This document shows positions 47,188-54,996 of a stretch of 64,000 nucleotides of DNA, piece by piece. Each line of letters opens with the position of its first letter. Position 1 is the stretch's first letter. A program made the position numbers and the translations under genes. The DNA is from Pseudonocardiales bacterium. GTDB taxonomy: Bacteria; Actinomycetota; Actinomycetes; Mycobacteriales; Pseudonocardiaceae. The notes beneath the pieces were generated by a model, which was not told the origin of the DNA, made no database searches, and saw only the letters and a program-made list of their open reading frames with translations. The stretch covers positions 41,051 to 105,050 of the forward strand of contig JAFATA010000040.1 of assembly GCA_019244165.1 (NCBI GenBank). The letters are read 5' to 3'.

Positions 47188-48032
47188 TCAGTAAACTCCC
47201 ATACCCCCGCACACGTTGAATGTTTGTCCAGTGATCGACTCCGCCTCCGGCACCGCCAGGAAACCAACCATTCGAGCCACCTCGTCCGGGCGCAGGTGTC
47301 GGCCGATGGGGACGAGTTTGTTACGCATCCGCAGCACATCCTCGGGTGCCATGGACTTCGCCTCAGCCAACTGCCCGATAACCCTTGTGCTGAGGTCGGT
47401 ATCGACCAAGCCAGGGCACACGGCGTTGACGGTGATGCCGCTGCCAGCCAGGTCGGCGGCCAGCGTCCTGGTCATCCCGACCAGCCCGTGTTTGCTCGCC
47501 GAGTACGCGAGCCCCAGCGGCGCGGCCTGCTTGCCCGAGTCGAGGCAATGTTGATGATCCGGCCCCAGCCGCGTTCGGGAGCACCGGAACGCAGCACCCA
47601 GGCACGGGTCACCCGGAACGCGCCATTGAGGTTGGTGTCGATGATGCGGTTCCACAGCTCGTCGGGCGTGTCCTGGATACGGGTCATGCCCCCGATGCCA
47701 GCATTGTTGACCAGCACGTCACAGTTTCCGTGCGCGCTGGTGATAGCGTCGAAAAGCGCATCGATCTGCCGCTGGTCACGGACGTCGGCCACCTGGCCGT
47801 CGACCCGATGGACTCCCGATTCGCGCAGTGCGGCAAGGCCTTTATGCACGGTTTCCGGGGTAGTGCCCGAGATGACCACAGCGGCGCCCAACCTGCCAAG
47901 TTCGGCAGCGCATGCCAGGCCGATTCCTCGGCTGCCCCCGGTAATCAACGCGACGCGACCGATCAGCGGACCATCAGATGGCGCCTCGCTGGCGCTTCCG
48001 AGGGTTGATGCGTCAGTGGACATACTACTCAC
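47188..48032 (-). pseudogene. Short-chain dehydrogenase (ketoreductase-like) with a frameshift
   Basis: N-terminal part: RVALITGGSRGIGLACAAEL, VLVNNAGIGG, WGRIINIAST. Then the frame breaks near 47,540; the next frame gives SGKQAAPLGLAYSASKHGLV (catalytic Tyr-x3-Lys) through ITVNAVCPGLVDTDL to ITGQTFNVCGGMGVY. One missing base (a T in ACT-TCG) would restore one protein of about 280 residues, a FabG-type ketoreductase. GTG 48032 follows AAAGGAG. Genuine mutation or sequence error both fit; every other feature is intact. Confidence 0.75.
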
Positions 48033-48049
48033 TGATGCTCCTTTCGTAG

Positions 48050-48913
48050 TCACGCTGCCTCCCAGGATCTGTATCCTCTGTATCCGACCGTGACGCGGTA
48101 GCCGCCACCCAAGGGCACATCGACGTCGCGGTCCACGTCGGGGGCTTGGGCGATGTGGTTCGCGAGCTCGGCCGCGATGCTGAGAGTCGGAATCCAATGC
48201 CGATCCGCGGCGGTCGTGCGGTCGGTATCCTCGTAGCGCAAGCCGCGCAATGCCACACCGTTGGTGCGCTGGTCAGTTACTGAGCGCTGCCGCACCGCGA
48301 AGACAGCCGCACCCTCTGCCGCGCCCGCGGTCGGCAGACCCTGCCCCGGTGGCCAGTCCAGCATCGTGAACGAGGCGACCACGGACTCAACGGCGCCCAC
48401 GATAGCGATGCCAATGGCCTGCCGTTCCAGCGCGTCCCTGGCCAGCCACAGCGCCTCGGCGAAGCCAGAGAGGCGGCCGGTGGTGGTCTTGGCGCAGCCT
48501 CGGAAGCCCAGCCCGATGGTGACCTCGCCGGTGGCCGCTGTCGGGAACCATGCCGTAACGAAATAGGGGTGCACCACCCGTGGCCCTCGGCTGATCATCG
48601 ACTTCATCTGGGGCTCCGCGTAGGCCCACCCGGCGCGGGTGTTAGCGAAGAAGACACCCACCCGCTCGGATGCGGGCATGACAAGCGGGGCGACCAGGTC
48701 GGACACCGCCCGATATGCCAGCGCGGAGAACCGGTCGATACGGCGGCCGAGGCGTGGGGGCACCCCCGCCGCACAGCGGGGGTCCTCAGCGAAGGCTGGC
48801 AGTTCGATGACCGGCTGGTCAGGACGCCGGCTAGCAAGCTCGACCGTCTCACCTTCGCTCGGCAGCAGCACCCGGCTTGCCAGCACTTCAAGTTCGTCGC
48901 CCTCAGTCCTCAT
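48050..48913 (-). CDS. Ketosynthase-like protein, probable chain-length factor (no catalytic Cys)
   Basis: 287 residues resembling the N-terminal half of a beta-ketoacyl synthase: RIDRFSALAYRAVSDLVAP, YFVTAWFPTAATGEVTIGLG, and AIGIAIVGAVESVVASF. Where a ketosynthase has its nucleophilic Cys the sequence reads FRGCAKTTTGRLSG, with Thr-Gly at the expected position. The AWFPTAATGEVTI block is typical of chain-length-factor partners. It ends in GYRGYRSWEAA after about 290 residues, shorter than a full KS fold. Overlaps the ketosynthase gene (ATGA), as KS/CLF pairs do. Confidence 0.75.
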   Translation of the reverse strand: MRTEGDELEVLASRVLLPSEGETVELASRRPDQPVIELPAFAEDPRCAAGVPPRLGRRIDRFSALAYRAVSDLVAPLVMPASERVGVFFANTRAGWAYAEPQMKSMISRGPRVVHPYFVTAWFPTAATGEVTIGLGFRGCAKTTTGRLSGFAEALWLARDALERQAIGIAIVGAVESVVASFTMLDWPPGQGLPTAGAAEGAAVFAVRQRSVTDQRTNGVALRGLRYEDTDRTTAADRHWIPTLSIAAELANHIAQAPDVDRDVDVPLGGGYRVTVGYRGYRSWEAA

Positions 48914-50106
48914 GAGATCACCCGGAGAACACAGGCGCTGTGCATGCCGGAGAAACCACTGCTGGTCTTGATCACGTACTCGAGTTGTACGTGCCGGGGC
49001 TCATCAAGCACGAGGTCCACTGGCTCGTTGAGGGTGTCCCTGGTCGTGTTCTTGACCGGTGGCAGCACTCCTTTCGGCAGTAAGCCGGCCAACGTCACGA
49101 CTTCCAGCAGGTTCGACGCCCCCAGCGGGTGGCCGAAAACGCCCTTCTGCGCGGTGACCGGTATTGAGCCGGACCGGTTCCCGAAGACGTCGGCGAAGGC
49201 GGCAGCCTCGCTGGTGTCGTTGAGGGGGGTCGAGGACCCATGGGCGTCGATGCAGCCGATCGCGCTGACCGAAACGCCGGCGTTGTCCAACGCCTGCCGC
49301 ATAGACCTGGCAATGTCTTCGCCGGTCTCGCGGATGCCGGTCATGTGATACGCGCTGGATACCGATCCCCAGCCGCAGATTTCCAAGACTGGCCGCGCTC
49401 CTCGGGCGGCGGCCAGCTCAGCGTCTTCCACGATCAGCGCGGCGGCACCCTCGCCCAGCACGAACCCGTCACGCTCACAGGAGAACGGGCAACTCGCCCG
49501 TTCGGGTGGCACCGGGCGCGTTGACAACGCGCCAACGCGTTGAAAACCGGCTACCACCGCGGGAGTCAACGCGGCTTCCGCGGCGGCCACCAGCACCCGA
49601 GGGGAGCGACCGGAAACGACCGCGTCGACTGCGGCACCGAGGGCATCTAGCGAGGTGGTGCATCCGGTGGAAACCGTCAACGAACGACCACAGATACCCA
49701 GTTCAGCTCGCACGCGCTCAGTCAACAGGTCGAAGCCGAACCAACCGGGCGGCGGAGCCACCCCGTCGCGGTGGGCGGTCTCCAACTCCACGATGGCACT
49801 GATCGCGGTCGCTGCGACGACATCGGTCTCGGCGCGCTCCCGCTCCGACAGTCCAGCGTCCTCCACTGCCTCGCGGACCGCGGGCAAGCCCAGACTGACA
49901 TACCTCGGCAGCCCTTCAGTGAGCTCGATGGACGCGACGCGACAACCAATCGCATGATCAAATTCTTCGAACCCGCTGCCGAGTGCCTCGCACAGCGGCC
50001 ACCCAGCCATGAGACCCAAGGCGTGGGACTCCGCGTCGGTGCCCGCCGGAGAAACCGCCCCGGTCCCCGTCACCACAACCCTTCGCCGACTACCAATCTT
50101 CCTCAC
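48910..50106 (-). CDS. Beta-ketoacyl synthase (KS-alpha/FabF-type)
   Basis: 398 residues with an intact Cys-His-His triad: SLTVSTGCTTSLDALGAAVD (Cys), IDAHGSSTPLNDTSEA (His), TAQKGVFGHPLGASNLLE (His). It forms C-C bonds on acyl carrier protein. GTG 50106 is the start, preceded by a 22-base direct repeat that may be an activator site. First gene of the minus-strand operon that ends with the acyl carrier protein. Confidence 0.9.
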   Translation of the reverse strand: MRKIGSRRRVVVTGTGAVSPAGTDAESHALGLMAGWPLCEALGSGFEEFDHAIGCRVASIELTEGLPRYVSLGLPAVREAVEDAGLSERERAETDVVAATAISAIVELETAHRDGVAPPPGWFGFDLLTERVRAELGICGRSLTVSTGCTTSLDALGAAVDAVVSGRSPRVLVAAAEAALTPAVVAGFQRVGALSTRPVPPERASCPFSCERDGFVLGEGAAALIVEDAELAAARGARPVLEICGWGSVSSAYHMTGIRETGEDIARSMRQALDNAGVSVSAIGCIDAHGSSTPLNDTSEAAAFADVFGNRSGSIPVTAQKGVFGHPLGASNLLEVVTLAGLLPKGVLPPVKNTTRDTLNEPVDLVLDEPRHVQLEYVIKTSSGFSGMHSACVLRVIS

Positions 50107-50110
50107 CTAG

Positions 50111-50157
50111 AACCTAACCTCTCTCTCCACCTCGAAAATTGTGTCTCTCCACCTCGA
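50111..50157 (-). promoter_or_regulatory. SARP-like direct repeats and -10 before the ketosynthase operon
   Basis: On the minus strand, TCGAGGT occurs at 50157-50151 and again at 50135-50129, exactly 22 bases apart, each within a longer match (AATTTCGAGGTGGAGAGA, second copy with one extra T). TAGGTT at 50116-50111 can be a -10 (TANNNT). SARP activators bind TCGAG-type heptamers at 11- or 22-base periods before a -10. If used, the transcript would start almost at the GTG (leaderless). No SARP gene is in the window. Confidence 0.4.
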
Positions 50158-50614
50158 AATTGCGAAGCCGGCCGCCTACCTCAATTAAAAGCGGCGGTGA
50201 TAAGGATGAGGACTGGCCGTTTCCCGTCACCCCGCTCCATTGGTCAGTTCAGGGTGGGTACGTTAGTCCTTTCGGAGCGAAAGTTCTCGTGGCAGGCTTA
50301 AGTCACAGTGAAATTCTGCGGCGTCGCCTGGCTCCGAGATGGACCCACACCGTTTTATCGGGTCGATCGTGTCACTTGGGGTTCGGCAAATGGGGTCAGC
50401 AAATTTGCATAGGCAACAGGCTTCCTTCATCAGGTCGCTTGCCTCGTAAGTCCAGATTTCATACCATTGTCGCTCGCTGTTTCCTCGTCAATGCTCCGAT
50501 CGGGTGCTGTATAGCTACTCTCCGTAAGAACTTCGCACAGGTCCCGGGCCGTTGCTAACCCATGTGCAAAGTTAAGCCTAAGCAAATCCGTGCACTGCGG
50601 TGAATCGACAGCCT

Positions 50615-50671
50615 GAAACACCGTACATGCGGCGAAACGCCGTACATACAACGAAACAACGTACAGGCGGT
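50615..50671. repeat. Three phased 19-base iterons
   Basis: Starts at 50615, 50634 and 50653. The units read GAAACACCGTACATGCGGC, GAAACGCCGTACATACAAC and GAAACAACGTACAGGCGGT; GAAAC and CGTACA are invariant at fixed positions. Nineteen-base tandem sites like this are typical of cooperative protein binding. They lie between two divergent transcription units. Confidence 0.75.
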
Positions 50672-50929
50672 AGGGGGCACGGAAACGACACTGCTAGCAT
50701 GGCGCTTCTCGCCGAGGCAGTGTACGTTACCGGCTGGATGGGTGCCCGTTCACCGCGACCGTCGAGCGCTCGGATCCACGGCGCCAAGACCTGGCTGGCG
50801 AGCCGGTGAAGGGTCATGCGTGACGACATTCACCGCGCTAGGCGGTACGGACAAGGCGAACACATCGTCCGACGCGGCGGCGTGAAGCCCCGCTGTAACT
50901 GTGAGCGTTAGCTGAAGGGAATAAAGCAC

Positions 50930-51967
50930 GTGTCGGGTGTCGGAAATAAGAGCACGAACGGTGTCATGCGATCGACCGTACAGATGCTGGAGTTCCACAA
51001 CGGTTTGAGTATGGCGCACCTGTTGAGTGTGATCGCCGAAATCGGTGTGGCCGACCAGTTGACCGATGGTCCGCTGAGGGTCGAGGAGCTCGCTGAGCGC
51101 ACGGGGACCAACGTTGGCGTCCTGTACCGGGTACTGCGCGCGATGGCGAGCAGGGGGGTGTTCACCGAGGTCACCCCACGAACCTTCGGACTCACGCCGC
51201 TAGCAGCGACACTTCGGTCCAATGTGGCCGGTTCGCTGCGGGATCTCTTCAGGCTACAGGGGCGGCCCTGCATGCAGGAGGTATACGCGGCGATCGGGCA
51301 CTCAGTGCGCACCGGAGAACCTGCCTTCGAGCATGTGCACGGCACCACGCTGTTCTCATACCTGACCGAACGACCGGAACTCTCGGAGCTGTTCAGCAGC
51401 GCGATGGGCAATGTTGCTCGTCAAGTCCAGCGCCCCGTGATCGACGCCTATGATCTTTCGGGTGTGCGGCGGCTGATCGACATCGGCGGCGCGCACGGTC
51501 ACCTCGTGGCCGCTATCCTGAGCCGCTATCCGGAAATGAGGGGCGTGGTCTTCGATCTGCCCAAGGTAGTGCCGGGCGCCGCCGACGTGTTAACTGAGGC
51601 AGGCGTCGCCGAACGCGCGGAGATGGTCGGCGGCGACTATCTCCGCGCGGTACCCGCACAGGGCGACGCCTATACGATCTCTCATGTGCTACATCAGTTG
51701 AGCGATACGGAGGCGGTCACCGTGCTGACCAATATTCGTAAGGTAATGGACCCGCTCGGTCGAGTACTGGTGATCGACCCGGTGATTCCCGAGGGCGACC
51801 TGCCACATCCGGGTAAGTTCATGGATATCACGATGTTGATGCTGGCCCCAGGACGGGACCGCACTGAACTTGAGCTTGCCGGCTTGTTCGAGCAGGCCGG
51901 CCTGCGATATGTCGAGACTGTCGCTCTGTCCGCCCCGTCGAGCCTCGTCGTCGCCATGGCCACCTGA
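50930..51967 (+). CDS. SAM-dependent O-methyltransferase (plant-type, dimerisation + methyltransferase domains)
   Basis: 345 residues. N-terminal winged-helix dimerisation domain (SVIAEIGVADQLTDG, RTGTNVGVLYRVLRAMA), then the SAM site LIDIGGAHGHLVAAILSRYP, VVFDLPKVVPGA, and the catalytic-His region SHVLHQLSDTEAV. Methylates hydroxyls of aromatic natural products. Divergent from the ketosynthase operon and probably a tailoring enzyme for its product. Start GTG 50930 behind GAAGGGA. Confidence 0.88.
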   Translation: MSGVGNKSTNGVMRSTVQMLEFHNGLSMAHLLSVIAEIGVADQLTDGPLRVEELAERTGTNVGVLYRVLRAMASRGVFTEVTPRTFGLTPLAATLRSNVAGSLRDLFRLQGRPCMQEVYAAIGHSVRTGEPAFEHVHGTTLFSYLTERPELSELFSSAMGNVARQVQRPVIDAYDLSGVRRLIDIGGAHGHLVAAILSRYPEMRGVVFDLPKVVPGAADVLTEAGVAERAEMVGGDYLRAVPAQGDAYTISHVLHQLSDTEAVTVLTNIRKVMDPLGRVLVIDPVIPEGDLPHPGKFMDITMLMLAPGRDRTELELAGLFEQAGLRYVETVALSAPSSLVVAMAT

Positions 51968-51984
51968 GGGGGCGTCGGTGGTAT

Positions 51985-53838
51985 TCAGCGTTCCCGCTTC
52001 CAGCGCAGCGGCCGTTCCCGGTCGTGTTCCTCGGCGAGGTCTTTGAGCCGACCGTCGAGCAACTGATCGATAGTGATCAGACCCAGCACGGCGGTGCTGT
52101 GTCGATCGACCACGGGGGCGCTGGTGATGTGCCGCTCGGCGAACAGGTTAGCCACCGTGCGCAGCGTATCGTCCTGATGCACTACCAGCGGGCTGGTGAT
52201 CATTGAATCGGACACCTTGCCCGGCCTGTCGATCAGTTGCCGGCGGGTGGCGACTCCTAGGAGGTTTCCATGGCTGCCCAGGACCGGAAACAGCCGTTGT
52301 ACGGGGTGGCGAATCCCATCAGGCACCTTCCGGTGGTTACCTAGCCGGGGGATGGGACTGGCGAGAAGTTTCGCTGGCGCTGGTAACACGTCGGTGGGTC
52401 GCAACGTTGCCGGACTGGTGCACATCACCTCCTCGACGAAAATCAGTTCGAGCGGGTCGACATCGTATTCCCGGGTCAGGTGATACCCGCGCCTGGAGAT
52501 CTTCTCGGTGAGCACCGAGCGCCGCAACACCAGCGCAGACACGCCGTAGGCGGTGGCTGAGGCGATCAGCAGGGGGAAAATACCCCGCCAGGCATGCGTG
52601 AGTTCCAGCGCGAACAGGACAGCCGTAAACGGTACCCGCATCACGCCGCCGATCGCGGCGGCGAGCCCGATCAGCGCCCAGAACCCTGGCATGACCGAGG
52701 GGAAGACATAGCTCTCCAGCGCCCCGGCGGCGGCGCCGATCATGAGGACGGGAGCGAGCACACCGCCAGAAGTTCCTGAGCCCAACGACAATGCCCAGAT
52801 CAAGCTCTTGACCACCAGGATCCCCACGATGAGCGACATCGCGGCGCGCCCGGTGATCAGGTCGCGGATCACGTCGTATCCGACACCCAGCGCTCGGGGC
52901 TCGATCAGACCTCCGATCCCGATGATCAATCCGGCGATCGATGGCCACCACATCCAATGCACCGGCAGCTTGGCGAAGGTGTCTTCGGCCAAATAGAGAA
53001 TCCTGGTCACACTCAGCGCCAGCAGACCGCCGATGGCTCCGGCAGCGATACAAAACAGGTCGACCACCATATTCGGATGCACGGCTGAGGCGTTGATGGG
53101 GAAGAGCGGGTTGGTACCCAGCAGCGGCCCGCGGACCACGATGCTCACCGTGACTGCGGCGGTCACCGGGAGGAAGCTGCGTGGGCGCCACTCGAACAGC
53201 AGCAGTTCCACCGCGAGCAGCACCGAAGCCATCGGAGCGTTGAACGTTGCTGCCATTCCGGCGGCGGCGCCGGAGACCATCAGTGCCTTACGCTCATCCG
53301 CGCTGAGGTGCAGGCCTTGGGCCAACAGAGATCCCACGGCACCACCGGTCATGATGATCGGGCCCTCAGCACCGAACGGACCGCCGGTGCCGATGCTGAC
53401 TGCCGCCGAGATGGGCTTGAGTACGGCCACCCGAGGTTGGATACAGCTACGGCGCAACAGGATCACCTGGATAGCCTCAGGGATGCCGTGGCCGCGAATC
53501 ATCTCCGAGCCGTAGCGGGCCATGAGGCCGATGACGAGACCACCAGCAACCGGGGCCAGCAGGATCAGCCACGGCGGGTTGTGCACTACCCCCGGCGCGA
53601 CGAGACCGAAAGAGACACGATGGTAAAAAATAAGATTAGTGATCAGCCCGATGAGTCGCAGCAGGAACCACGCGGCGCAGGCGCCGAAAGCTCCGATGGG
53701 CAGCGCGCACGCGATGATCAGTAACACCCGCGGTCGGAGAGTGAAGTCGCCCAGGTCCCCTGGCGGGCGCTGGACTCGCTGCAGGCTACGCCCTATAGGA
53801 CCAATCCCCCAGCGCGGCATGCCTAGACGATTGATCAT
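51985..53838 (-). CDS. ClC-family chloride channel/exchanger with C-terminal CBS domains
   Basis: 617 residues with about 11 spans. Selectivity motifs GHGIPEA, GTGGPFGAEGP (with the gating Glu) and GSGTSGGVLAPVL are intact. Two CBS domains follow: one around TSPATLRPTDVLPAPAKLL to VLGSHGNLLGVAT, the second SPLVVHQDDTLRTVANLF. The Glu suggests an H+/Cl- exchanger or gated channel. Not obviously linked to the biosynthetic genes. Confidence 0.92.
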   Translation of the reverse strand: MINRLGMPRWGIGPIGRSLQRVQRPPGDLGDFTLRPRVLLIIACALPIGAFGACAAWFLLRLIGLITNLIFYHRVSFGLVAPGVVHNPPWLILLAPVAGGLVIGLMARYGSEMIRGHGIPEAIQVILLRRSCIQPRVAVLKPISAAVSIGTGGPFGAEGPIIMTGGAVGSLLAQGLHLSADERKALMVSGAAAGMAATFNAPMASVLLAVELLLFEWRPRSFLPVTAAVTVSIVVRGPLLGTNPLFPINASAVHPNMVVDLFCIAAGAIGGLLALSVTRILYLAEDTFAKLPVHWMWWPSIAGLIIGIGGLIEPRALGVGYDVIRDLITGRAAMSLIVGILVVKSLIWALSLGSGTSGGVLAPVLMIGAAAGALESYVFPSVMPGFWALIGLAAAIGGVMRVPFTAVLFALELTHAWRGIFPLLIASATAYGVSALVLRRSVLTEKISRRGYHLTREYDVDPLELIFVEEVMCTSPATLRPTDVLPAPAKLLASPIPRLGNHRKVPDGIRHPVQRLFPVLGSHGNLLGVATRRQLIDRPGKVSDSMITSPLVVHQDDTLRTVANLFAERHITSAPVVDRHSTAVLGLITIDQLLDGRLKDLAEEHDRERPLRWKRER

Positions 53839-53993
53839 GATGGCCCTCTCCGATTGGCAACGTCATCTCCGTGTCATCCCCGCGCGATAGACCCGCGCGA
53901 TAGATGGGGTCGGAGCAAACTGGTCTCCAGTTCCACGTTCGCAACTCGCGCGTTGGCCGCGTCGCCGCTGGGAGATCGAGGACGTATCCGATG

Positions 53994-54215
53994 AGGATGG
54001 TCCGGGGTCGCACCACCGCGCCGATCGGGCTGATCCTCGGCCACGAGATCACCGGCGAGGTGGTGGAGGTAGGCCCGGACGTCGAAGCACGGGTACGTAG
54101 ACATGGGCGGGTGGCACGGCGGCCAGGCCGAGTACGTGATGGTGCCGTACGCGGACTGGAACGCGCTGCGCTACGAGGACCGGGACCAGGCGATGGAGAA
54201 GATCCTCGACCTGTT
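53994..54215 (+). pseudogene. Remnant of a glutathione-independent formaldehyde dehydrogenase-like gene
   Basis: Two pieces of a zinc alcohol dehydrogenase: MVRGRTTAPIGLILGHEITG / EVVEVGPDVE (catalytic zinc His-Glu block), then in another frame YVDMGGWHGGQAEYVMVPYA to EDRDQAMEKILDL. The about 40 residues between them with the structural-zinc cysteines, the start, and the whole coenzyme domain are missing. Joined directly to another remnant on the other strand. Confidence 0.7.
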
Positions 54216-54219
54216 CAAC

Positions 54220-54578
54220 CTCGCCCAGCGCCCGCAGGTGTGCCAGTTCCAGTGCCAGCACGGTGTTCGCGTGCTCTAGGGCGACCTTGTCATCGTCCCC
54301 AGCGCAGGGTCGGATCGATGAGGGCAATCACGCCCAGTACCTCGTTGCCCGGCTGGGCCAACGCGACCAGCCGGTCTCGCTCGCGGACCGGACCCCGGGC
54401 CTGAAGGGGCGCTGCAGGGTCTGGGCCCGGCGAGCGGGTGAATATCCAGACTGCGCTGCACCTCAGCCACCTCAGCCGTGGACCGCGCCAGATCGGCCAC
54501 CGCCCGTTCGAGGGCGAGGTTCGCGGAGCGCAACCCATCGGCGATTGCCCGCTCCCCAGCGGGTACGCCCACGCCCAC
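54220..54578 (-). pseudogene. Remnant of a PucR-like GAF/helix-turn-helix regulator
   Basis: Three pieces in shifting frames: ADGLRSANLALERAVADLAR to QRSLDIHPLAG (54578-54426), RERDRLVALAQPGNEVLGVI to ALIDPT (54391-54290), and VALEHANTVLALELAHLRAL (about 54297-54223). In order they match the GAF-type sensor part of actinobacterial PucR-like regulators as I recall them. The DNA-binding end is gone. Confidence 0.5.
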
Positions 54579-54620
54579 CCGGCGCCGGGCACCTCCACCG
54601 CGGCACCGGGACGGTGAAAA

Positions 54621-54667
54621 GTGACCAACTGAGCGCGCAGGAACTCAGCGTTCGTTGGGTGACCAAC
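54621..54667. promoter_or_regulatory. Inverted and direct repeats before the chaperone operon
   Basis: GTTGGGTGACCAAC (54654-54667) contains GTTGG/CCAAC arms; GTGACCAAC also occurs at 54621. Between them CTGAG and CTCAG (54629-54648) form an inverted pair. HspR boxes of actinobacteria are CTTGAGT-type inverted repeats; the resemblance is partial. Located 30-75 bases before the hsp20 remnant, a natural place for a heat-shock operator. Confidence 0.3.
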
Positions 54668-54697
54668 CGGACAAAGTGTGAGGGAAGGGGCAGAGCA

Positions 54698-54986
54698 ATG
54701 GCAATGATGCGTTACGATCCATTCCGCGAGCTCGACCGGTTCACCGAGCAGGTGATGGGCACTCAGCGAGCGTCGCGGATCATGCCTCTGGAGGCTTACC
54801 GGAACCCGGCAGTTCTTCCTCGGTGATAACCTCGACACCGACAAGCTGTCCGCTGATTACGACCGCGGTGTGCTCATGCTGACGACTCCGGTCGCGGAGG
54901 CGAGCAAGCAGCGCCGTATCCAGCTCGGTGAGCAGCAGCAACCGGCGGATCAGGGTTCGACCAAGCAGCCGGTAACGACCTCCTAG
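54698..54986 (+). pseudogene. hsp20 remnant with internal deletion and frame change
   Basis: ATG 54698 gives MAMMRYDPFRELDRFTEQVM to IMPLEAYR, the normal start of an actinobacterial Hsp20; then the frame ends in NPAVLPR. The end of the gene is in another frame: FFLGDNLDTDKLSADYDRGV to [11 protein letters not shown], stopping at 54986. About 50 residues of the alpha-crystallin core are absent. It still occupies the first position of the chaperone operon, 10 bases before dnaK. Confidence 0.75.
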
Positions 54987-54996
54987 GAGGCCAGTC

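Larger units (their letters stand above)
50107..50929. other. 823-base gene-free divergent region between the ketosynthase operon and the methyltransferase
   Basis: AT-richer than the flanking genes. It holds a 22-base direct repeat near the ketosynthase start, three 19-base repeats in the middle, and no reading frame I would support; the frame at 50600-50809 runs across the repeats. It must contain promoters for both directions and is a likely Lsr2 or pathway-regulator target. Confidence 0.6.

Noticed and set aside
50600..50809. Small open frame in the divergent regulatory region
   Set aside because: It runs across the 19-base iterons, lacks a ribosome binding site and resembles nothing known to me.
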